A stretch of DNA of 16,030 bases, from NCBI GenBank assembly GCA_947649215.1, contig CANSQW010000009.1, forward strand, positions 1 through 16,030. Reading direction: 5' to 3'. The DNA is from an uncultured bacterium (GTDB lineage: Bacteria; Actinomycetota; Coriobacteriia; Coriobacteriales; Eggerthellaceae). Of this stretch, positions 1 to 5,807 are shown one piece after another. The notes under the pieces are model-generated. The model was not told the DNA's origin, ran no database searches, and saw only the letters and a program-made list of their open reading frames with translations. Made by a program: the position numbers and the translations under genes. How positions within the stretch are numbered: position 1 is the stretch's first letter; the number at the start of each line of letters is the position of its first letter.

Positions 1-23
1 GCGCAACGCCACGACACAGCGAA

Positions 24-54
24 GGGCCCCGCGGGATCCGATCCCGCGGGGCCC
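24..54 (-). terminator. Hairpin terminator after the ABC permease gene
   Basis: A perfect 14-bp inverted repeat (GGGCCCCGCGGGAT at 24-37, its complement at 41-54) encloses a 3-nt loop. It begins 7 nt past the TGA of the permease gene at 62-64. No long T-run follows on either strand (minus continues TTCGC, plus TCGTGC), so it is a very strong stem with a weak tail. It may serve the permease operon, an unseen gene to the left, or both. Confidence 0.65.
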
Positions 55-61
55 TCGTGCG

Positions 62-2404
62 TCAGGAGGGAGGGGGAGCCAGCCGACCGCCCGCCAGCTG
101 CCAGCCCGACCGCCGCCAGCCGACCGCCCGCCAGCTGCCAGCCCGACCGCCCGGCCTCCGCCAGCCCAGCTGCCAGCCGGGCTGGCGGATGCCCGAGCCC
201 ACCTTGAGCGCGCCGGCCACGATGGAGCGGCTGGCCAGGTAGGTCATCAGCAGGTAGCCGCCGTAGACCACCAGAACCAGGCTCGCGGCCATCATGATGG
301 GGCCGAAGGTGGACGTGCCGATGGCGTCGAACAGCGAGTCGCTCAGCACGCTGACGGCGCAGATCGAATGGCACATCGCCAGCCCCAGGGGCACCAGGAA
401 GTACACGAGCACCTGGGTGAGGAGCGAGCGGTTGATCATGCGCTGGTCGCAGCCGAGCTTCCACAGCGTGCGGTAGCGCGGGCTGGAGTCAGAGGCCTGG
501 GACAGCTGCTGGATGGCCAGGATGGCCGCCGTGGACACCAGGAACACGAAACCGATGTAGAGCGCCAGGTAGGTGATCATGAGGCGCAGGCCGCCCGACT
601 GGGCCACCATGGCATCGGCGGTGATGATGCGGGTCACCGGCCACAGCAGGCTGGCCCACGCATCCTGGGATCTGGCAGGTCCCTTCTCGAAGCCTCCCAG
701 GTCGCGCGGCTGCAGGGCAGCCACGATGGCGCTGAGGGCCTCGTCGTTCTGGGCGTCGGTGAGCCCGTTGTCGGCATACTGGATGTTGAGGGTCTGCGTC
801 TCGGGGATGAGCCCCTCGGCCCACAGGTCGTCGATGACGGCGTCGGGCACGATGAGCGTCATGGCCACGGCGCTCATGGCGTTGTCCTCCAGCTGGGTGT
901 CGTAGACCGGGCCGGTCACGGTGAGCGCGCGGCCCGCCGCCTCGATGGTGGGCTCGGCCTTCACCGTGGCCGCTGCTAGGGGAGCCACCATCTCGATGTT
1001 GCTGGCCAGGCCGCAGGTCCCCTCGGCCAGCTCCACGGGGGCCAGGCCCTGCAGGACGCGGGCGCCGTTGAAGTCGCTGAGCGATATGACGCCGACGCTT
1101 GCCTCGCGCACCTTGCCCAGGTCGTTGACGCGCAGGTCGGCGCCGCCCGCGCCCGCCTCGGCCGCGTCGATGAGGGGGCTGTAGGTCAGGTTGGGCAGCG
1201 CGAACGTGGTGATCTGGGACGACGCTGCCACCGTGGCGTCCCACTGCTCAGGCGCGGCGTCGCGCAGGGCGGCGGCCATGTCCCAGCCGTAGGCCTCGGC
1301 CTGGGCCAGGCGCTCGGGCGCCCCGGCGGCCATCTCCTTGATGCGGTCGTGAGGATCGTCCGACGACGAGGCGACCGACCCGTCGGGGCCGTACCACACG
1401 GCCGACGTCAGCGACGCGCTGTAGGGATTCGCCCGCTCGGTGCCGCCGACGAACACGTCCACCATGCCCATGCCGCTGGAGAACACGGTGATGGAGAAGA
1501 ACAGCAGCACGCACACGGCCCACAGCGACAGGAACGCCGTGTTCACCTTGCTGGCCACCTGGCGCACGGTGAACACGGTCAGCCCGCGCAGGTACACGCC
1601 GCGCAGCCGCGTGAGCACCGCGATGGCGAACCCGGCCAGCGACCAGAAGAACATGAGCGTGCCCACCAGCATGGCCACGGTGGCGTAGGCGAACCGGGGG
1701 TCGTCGAGCATGACCAGCCCGCTCTCGATCAGCTGCTGGTAGGCGAAGGCCAGCACGGCGAGGGAGGCGACGAACACCAGCAGGCATACCCACGGGTTGC
1801 GCACGCCGCCGCGCTCGCTCTTCGCATCGGCGCGCAGCAGGTCGATGAGCTTGCAGCGGCTGACGGTGAGCGTGTTGAACAGGGCCACCACCACGTAGAT
1901 GGCGGCGAAGCAGCCGAGCGTGGTCATGAAGGCGTCCGACGAGAACACGAACTGGTAGTTCGTCATGGTGGTGCCGAACAGCGCCGCGGTCAGAAACGAC
2001 AGCCCCTGGGACAGCAGCACGCCGAAGACCAGGCCCGCGGCCAGGGAGATGAGGCCCACCAGCACCGTCTCGCATAGCACGATGCGCGAGACGTGCCCCG
2101 GCGTCATGCCCAGCACCAGGTAGGTGCCGAACTCCCGCTTGCGGCGGCGGATGAGGAACTGGTTCGCGTAGAGGATGAGGAAGCCCAGCACGCAGGCCAC
2201 CACCACCGAGAACATGCCAAGCAGCTGCGTGGTCGTCTCGAACTGGGCGCCTGACGCCGTGTTCTCCAGGTCGAAGAGGACCTGCTGGCTGCCGATGGAG
2301 TTGAACGCGTAGAACACCGCCACGCCGAATAGCAGCGTGATGAAGTAGATGGCGTAGTCGCGGACGGACCGGCGGATGTTGCGCAGGGCGAGCTTAAGCG
2401 ACAT
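62..2404 (-). CDS. BceB-like ABC transporter permease (FtsX/MacB-type)
   Basis: Membrane subunit of a BceAB-type exporter or target-protection system, working with the ATPase encoded just upstream. The 780-aa product begins MSLKLALRNIRRSVRDYAIY and shows the BceB layout: one N-terminal membrane segment, three in the first FtsX domain (about residues 60-175), three more up to about residue 315, a soluble domain of roughly 260 residues that would lie outside the cell, then three C-terminal segments. Usual BceB length is about 650 aa; the excess is the larger outer domain plus a tail. ATG 2404 is chosen over the in-frame start at 2461 because GGGAGG precedes it by 11 nt and it overlaps the ATPase gene by 11 nt. 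The last ~38 residues (GWQLGWRRPGGRAG onwards) come from the 37-bp repeats and look non-native. The family is clear; the substrate (peptide antibiotics such as bacitracin or nisin in Firmicutes) is inferred. Confidence 0.9.
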   Translation of the reverse strand: MSLKLALRNIRRSVRDYAIYFITLLFGVAVFYAFNSIGSQQVLFDLENTASGAQFETTTQLLGMFSVVVACVLGFLILYANQFLIRRRKREFGTYLVLGMTPGHVSRIVLCETVLVGLISLAAGLVFGVLLSQGLSFLTAALFGTTMTNYQFVFSSDAFMTTLGCFAAIYVVVALFNTLTVSRCKLIDLLRADAKSERGGVRNPWVCLLVFVASLAVLAFAYQQLIESGLVMLDDPRFAYATVAMLVGTLMFFWSLAGFAIAVLTRLRGVYLRGLTVFTVRQVASKVNTAFLSLWAVCVLLFFSITVFSSGMGMVDVFVGGTERANPYSASLTSAVWYGPDGSVASSSDDPHDRIKEMAAGAPERLAQAEAYGWDMAAALRDAAPEQWDATVAASSQITTFALPNLTYSPLIDAAEAGAGGADLRVNDLGKVREASVGVISLSDFNGARVLQGLAPVELAEGTCGLASNIEMVAPLAAATVKAEPTIEAAGRALTVTGPVYDTQLEDNAMSAVAMTLIVPDAVIDDLWAEGLIPETQTLNIQYADNGLTDAQNDEALSAIVAALQPRDLGGFEKGPARSQDAWASLLWPVTRIITADAMVAQSGGLRLMITYLALYIGFVFLVSTAAILAIQQLSQASDSSPRYRTLWKLGCDQRMINRSLLTQVLVYFLVPLGLAMCHSICAVSVLSDSLFDAIGTSTFGPIMMAASLVLVVYGGYLLMTYLASRSIVAGALKVGSGIRQPGWQLGWRRPGGRAGSWRAVGWRRSGWQLAGGRLAPPPS
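78..178. repeat. 37-bp tandem repeat, two copies plus a partial third
   Basis: Copies at 78-114 and 115-151 appear identical. A third, degenerate partial copy retains the core CCAGCTGCCAGCC at 166-178; the same core lies at 94-106 and 131-143. The period of 37 is not a multiple of three, so successive copies are read in different frames by the overlapping permease gene on the minus strand. The array encodes the Gly/Trp/Arg-rich end of that protein and stops just short of the hairpin at 24-54. Confidence 0.85.
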
Positions 2405-3236
2405 GGCCGGCCTCGCCTCCCAGGAACGACACGACCTCCATGATGCGGGCGAAGAACTCATCGCGGCTCGCGTCGCCCCGGCGCAGCTCGTTGAACACGA
2501 CGCCGTCCTTGATGAACAGCACGCGGTTGGTGAACGAGGCGGCGAAGGCGTCGTGGGTGACCATCATGATGGTGGCGCCCAGCTGCCGGTTCATCATCTC
2601 CAGCATCTCCAGCATGACGGCGGCGCTGCGGGAGTCCAGCGCGCCGGTGGGCTCGTCGGCCAGGATGAGCTTGGGATCGCTCACCATGGCGCGCGCCGCG
2701 GCCACGCGCTGCTTCTGGCCGCCGGACATCTGGTAGGGGTACTTCTTGAGCACCCCCTCCACCCCCAGCGTGCGGGCCATGTTCTCCACCAGCTCGGGGA
2801 TGCGCGCGGGGCTCACGCGCTTGATGGTGAGGGCCAGGGCGATGTTCTCGTAGCCGTTGAGCGTGTCGAGCAGGTTTGAGTCCTGGAAGATGAAGCCCAG
2901 CTCATCGCGGCGGAACTTCGCCAGCTGGCGCTTGGACATGGTGGTGATGTCGGTGCCGCCCACCAGGATGTGGCCGCTCGTCACCGCGTCGATGGTGGAG
3001 ATGCAGTTGAGCAGCGTGGTCTTGCCGGAGCCCGACGGCCCCATGATGCCCACGAACTCACCGGCCTCCACGTCGAAGCTGACGCCGGCCAGGGCATGGG
3101 TGACGGAGTCGCGGCTGCCGAAGACCTTCTCGATCTGGCGGACGCTCAGGATGGGCTGCGATGCGTGGGCCCCGTAGGGGACGGCGCCGCCGGAGGCGTA
3201 CGTGGCGGCGGACGGGGTTGCGTAGACTTCGGTCAT
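2394..3236 (-). CDS. BceA-like ABC transporter ATP-binding protein
   Basis: Cytoplasmic ATPase that powers the neighbouring FtsX-type permease. All ABC motifs are present in the 280-aa product: Walker A GPSGSGKT (66-73), Q-loop Q118, signature SGGQ (171-174), Walker B LILADE (190-195) with the EPTGALD continuation, and H-loop H228. The sequence belongs to the MacB/LolD/BceA group. About 28 residues precede the first conserved strand, a low-complexity Ala/Tyr/Ser leader longer than is usual for BceA. ATG 3236 is preferred to the upstream in-frame start at 3278 because GGAGGAA sits 2 nt before it. Its 3' end overlaps the permease start by 11 bp, so translation is probably coupled. A 124-bp leader separates it from the kinase gene and may contain its own control sites. 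Confidence 0.95.
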   Translation of the reverse strand: MTEVYATPSAATYASGGAVPYGAHASQPILSVRQIEKVFGSRDSVTHALAGVSFDVEAGEFVGIMGPSGSGKTTLLNCISTIDAVTSGHILVGGTDITTMSKRQLAKFRRDELGFIFQDSNLLDTLNGYENIALALTIKRVSPARIPELVENMARTLGVEGVLKKYPYQMSGGQKQRVAAARAMVSDPKLILADEPTGALDSRSAAVMLEMLEMMNRQLGATIMMVTHDAFAASFTNRVLFIKDGVVFNELRRGDASRDEFFARIMEVVSFLGGEAGHVA

Positions 3237-3314
3237 GGTTCCTCCTGCGTTTTCTCTGCGAAGCTTACGGTATCCCATGATGGCGCGCGCCTGCCGTGCC
3301 TGCCATCGAAGCCG

Positions 3315-3331
3315 CTTACGCCTGCCTTACG
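3315..3331 (-). promoter_or_regulatory. Candidate response-regulator sites upstream of the ATPase gene
   Basis: In the 124-bp gap between kinase and ATPase genes the hexamer CTTACG occurs at 3315-3320 and 3326-3331, exactly 11 bp apart (one helical turn, typical of OmpR-family tandem sites), and again at 3264-3269. The same hexamer forms half of the palindrome upstream of the regulator gene at 5199-5214. No convincing -10 box was found downstream, so promoter activity is unproven. The rest of the gap holds only the ATPase ribosome-binding site. Confidence 0.35.
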
Positions 3332-3360
3332 AGTTTGTCAGGTTGCCGGTGCTCACCAGG

Positions 3361-4470
3361 TCAGCGCCAAGGGCCGACGGGGGGGGGTGTCACCGCCCGC
3401 CGTCGGTCGTGGGGGAAGGAGAGCAGCACGCGGGTGCCCACGCCTTCCTCGCTGGCCAGCCCCACGCCGAGTCCCATGCGCTCGCACATGAGCGCCACCA
3501 GGTACAACCCCATGCCCGTGGCGCTGCCCTGGCTGCGTCCGTTGGCGCCGGTGAACCCGCGGTCGAACACGCGCGGCACGTCGGCGGCGGGAATGCCGCA
3601 TCCGTCGTCGCGCACCTCGAGCATCGTGCACTCGCGCGGGGTGCCCGCCTCCTCCACCCGGGTGGAAAACGTGATCGTCCGCGCGCCGTACTTGGCCGCG
3701 TTCACCACCACCTGCCCAAGGACGAACACGAGCCAGGGCTCGTCGGCCAGCACGCGCGTGTCCTCCGGCACGTCGATGACGGGAGCCACCGAGCGCTCGA
3801 TGAGGAAGCGGGCGTTCTTCTTGCACGCCTCGCGCACGGCGCCGGCCAGGCGCACCTCGCGGATGGCGTAGTCGTTGGCCAGCGACGAGGAGCGCGCGTA
3901 GTAGAGCGCCTGCTCCACCTGGGCGTCGATGCGCTCCAGCTCGCGCGTGAGCTTGGCGCCCTGGGCATCGTGCATGCTCGCGAGCATGAGCTTGGCCGCG
4001 GCGATGGGCGTCTTGATCTCGTGGATCCACAGCTCCACGTATTCGCGGTAGTTCTGGGCGTCAACCTGGGCGGCGCTCACCTCGTTGTTGGAGAGGCGGG
4101 CCAGCGCCGCCCCCGCCTGGTAGGCGATGCGGCCCTCCAGGAAGTCCGGCTCGTCGATGAGCGCGGGGAAGTGGCTTGCGCTGCCGAGCTCGGCGACGAG
4201 GTCCGAGGCCTCCCGGTAGAACCGCGCGCGACGGCTGTAGTCCAGGGTCAAGGCGATGGCGGCGCACAGGGCCACGAAGCCGGCGATGGTGAGCGCCCCG
4301 GGCAGGCTCACCCCCAGGGCCGGCAGCATGCAGATGACGCCTGCCACGCAGAAGGCCGTGATGCCGAGGGTGATCGCGCGGTCGCGCAGGTAGGCGCCGG
4401 GGCCGAAGTGCTCCGGGGCGTCGGGGCGGCCGGGCTTCTCCTCGTCGTCGCGCCAGCCCAGAAGGCTCAT
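3361..4470 (-). CDS. BceS-like sensor histidine kinase
   Basis: Membrane histidine kinase that should phosphorylate the response regulator encoded immediately upstream. The 369-aa product has two membrane helices (about 33-53 and 58-76) joined by only a few residues, so it has no outer sensor domain. This is the intramembrane-sensing layout of BceS kinases, which detect peptide through the partner transporter. The dimerisation and phosphoacceptor motif is WIHEIKTP with H150. The catalytic domain shows an N box (LGQVVVNAAKYGA), DDGCGIP and GMGLYLV. The start ATG overlaps the regulator stop as ATGA, giving translational coupling. A run of nine C (coding strand; G at 3379-3387) encodes three prolines near the C-terminus, a possible slippage site affecting only the tail. 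Family assignment is firm; the ligand is inferred from the neighbours. Confidence 0.93.
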   Translation of the reverse strand: MSLLGWRDDEEKPGRPDAPEHFGPGAYLRDRAITLGITAFCVAGVICMLPALGVSLPGALTIAGFVALCAAIALTLDYSRRARFYREASDLVAELGSASHFPALIDEPDFLEGRIAYQAGAALARLSNNEVSAAQVDAQNYREYVELWIHEIKTPIAAAKLMLASMHDAQGAKLTRELERIDAQVEQALYYARSSSLANDYAIREVRLAGAVREACKKNARFLIERSVAPVIDVPEDTRVLADEPWLVFVLGQVVVNAAKYGARTITFSTRVEEAGTPRECTMLEVRDDGCGIPAADVPRVFDRGFTGANGRSQGSATGMGLYLVALMCERMGLGVGLASEEGVGTRVLLSFPHDRRRAVTPPPVGPWR

Positions 4471-5135
4471 ACCAGGTACCCCTGGCCTCGGCGCGTGGTC
4501 AGGAAGTCCTCGGGCACGCCGAGCGACCCGAGCGTCTTGCGCAGGCGGTTCACGTTGACGGTGAGGGTGTTGTCGTCGATGAACGCATCAGACTCCCACA
4601 GCTCGCACATGATCTCCTGCCGGCTGATGACGAGCCCCGGGTTGCGCATGAGGATGTGGAGTATCCGCAGCTCGTTGCGGGTGAGTTCGGTGGATCGTCC
4701 GCCGAAGGACACGGTGCCCGCCCCTACGTTCAGCAGCACGCCGGCGTGCTCGATGGTCAGCTCGTCGCGCCCGCTTGAGCTGCGGCGGATGACCGACTGG
4801 ATGCGTGCGATGAGCACGGCGGGGGAGTAGGGCTTGGTCACATAGTCGTCGGCGCCCAGGTTCATGCCCATGACCTCGTCGAACTCGCTTTCAGACGACG
4901 TGAGCATGATGATGGGCACGTCGCTTGCGGCGCGGATGTCACGGCAGATGCTATGCCCGTCGGTGCCGGGGAGCTTGAGGTCGAGCACCACGCAGTCGGG
5001 CCGTGCGGCCAGGGCGTCGGCCGCAGCCGTGCCGAAGGTGGCGCAGCACGCCACCGAGAATCCCTGAAGCTCGAGCAGGTGCGCCAGCTCCGTGCGCAGC
5101 GCCTCGTCGTCCTCGATGATGTAGATGCGGCTCAC
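4467..5135 (-). CDS. BceR-like OmpR-family response regulator
   Basis: DNA-binding response regulator, first gene of the four-gene minus-strand operon. The 222-aa product has a receiver domain with acidic pocket E8-D9-D10, phosphoacceptor D52 (VLDLKLPG), T78 and K100 (KP), and a C-terminal winged helix from about residue 125 (ELTRNELRIL, TVNVNRLRKTLG, TRRGQGYLV). The start is GTG at 5135; the reverse complement carries GGGAGGAGG 4 nt upstream. The stop overlaps the kinase start by 4 bp. By analogy with BceR it would activate transcription of the transporter genes. A candidate binding palindrome lies at 5199-5214 in its own promoter region, suggesting autoregulation. Confidence 0.95.
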   Translation of the reverse strand: MSRIYIIEDDEALRTELAHLLELQGFSVACCATFGTAAADALAARPDCVVLDLKLPGTDGHSICRDIRAASDVPIIMLTSSESEFDEVMGMNLGADDYVTKPYSPAVLIARIQSVIRRSSSGRDELTIEHAGVLLNVGAGTVSFGGRSTELTRNELRILHILMRNPGLVISRQEIMCELWESDAFIDDNTLTVNVNRLRKTLGSLGVPEDFLTTRRGQGYLV

Positions 5136-5165
5136 CGATCCTCCTCCCGCGAAAGAACGCCTCCT

Positions 5166-5214
5166 ATTCTACCGCTCCGCCTCTCCGCAGCGGGAAACCT
5201 TACGTGAAAGTAAG
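5166..5214 (-). promoter_or_regulatory. Candidate promoter and activator box of the regulator operon
   Basis: On the minus strand a -10-like TAGAAT lies at 5171-5166, placing a start near 5159. No good -35 is visible at the expected distance. Instead, an inverted repeat CTTACGTGAAAGTAAG occupies 5199-5214, centred about 47 bp upstream of the inferred start. Its TTACG-N4-AGTAA form resembles the TNACA-N4-TGTAA sites described for BceR-type regulators. A weak -35 with an adjacent box is the usual design of an activator-dependent promoter. This is a pattern match only. Confidence 0.4.
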
Positions 5215-5240
5215 CGCCAGGACGGGGAGCGCGCTGAAGA

Positions 5241-5283
5241 AACCTTTAAGGTTAGTTGCGCGCTTGGCAAAGACTATTACTAT
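5241..5283 (+). promoter_or_regulatory. Candidate promoter of the bPH2/hemolysin III/CorC operon
   Basis: TTGCGC at 5256-5261 and TACTAT at 5278-5283 are spaced by 16 bp, giving a possible sigma70-type promoter with a 5' leader of about 30 nt. A perfect inverted repeat AACCTT-T-AAGGTT lies at 5241-5253, directly upstream of the -35, and could be an operator. Both hexamers depart from consensus, so confidence is modest. Confidence 0.35.
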
Positions 5284-5318
5284 GGTTCCCGAACTTTTTC
5301 CGAGGAAAGGACTTGGGG

Positions 5319-5807
5319 ATGAGAGAGCTTCCCGCCAATCAGCTGGATCCGCGCATCAAGAACGTGTGGCGCATCAACGATGCCATCTGGATCGTCATTG
5401 TGTTCCTGTGCTCCTTTGCGCCCTTCGCCCTCATGGCGCTGGCAGATCCGGAGCCCTGGATGTTCACGGTGCTGGTGGGGGAGGGCATCGCGTTCGCGGC
5501 GCTGCTCATCCTGTTCGTGGTGGTGCTGCCGCCCATCCGCTACCTTCGCTGGCGCTACGAGCTGTCGCCTGAGTACCTGGACATCGCCCGGGGCATCGTC
5601 TGGCGCAAGCGCTTCGTCATCCCGTTCATTCGCGTGCAGAACACCGACACCAAGCAGGGCCCGGTCATGCGCGCCTTCGGGCTGTCGAGCGTGACCGTCT
5701 CCACGGCTGCCGGCGCCCACGAGATCCCCGGCCTTGACGCCGCCGCGGCCGATGCGCTGCGCGACCGCGCCGCCGAGCTCGCCCGCCTGGCTCGGGAGGA
5801 CGTGTGA
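5319..5807 (+). CDS. YdbS-like membrane protein with one bPH2 domain
   Basis: Small integral membrane protein of the bacterial PH-domain family (bPH2, formerly DUF304). The 162-aa product has two membrane helices (about 23-42 and 52-74) followed by one bPH2 domain, recognisable from RYELSPEYLDIARGIVWRKR and IPFIRVQNTDTKQGPVMRAFGL. ATG 5319 is chosen because GAGGAAAGG lies 8 nt upstream; an in-frame TTG at 5256 lacks a proper site. The gene overlaps the next by one base (TGATG), the usual ydbS-ydbT pairing. B. subtilis ydbST belongs to the sigmaW envelope-stress regulon and has been tied to resistance against antimicrobials from other bacilli; the biochemical role is unknown. The divergent position next to a BceRS-AB-like module supports an envelope-defence role, as inference. 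Confidence 0.85.
   Translation: MRELPANQLDPRIKNVWRINDAIWIVIVFLCSFAPFALMALADPEPWMFTVLVGEGIAFAALLILFVVVLPPIRYLRWRYELSPEYLDIARGIVWRKRFVIPFIRVQNTDTKQGPVMRAFGLSSVTVSTAAGAHEIPGLDAAAADALRDRAAELARLAREDV

Noticed and set aside
78-178. Short tandem repeats considered as a CRISPR array or iteron origin
   Set aside because: Only two full copies directly abut with no spacers, there are no cas or replication genes, and the array is within a coding frame.
3235-4830. Long plus-strand open frame opposite the kinase and regulator genes
   Set aside because: It crosses an intergenic gap and two clear two-component genes and has no recognisable domain.
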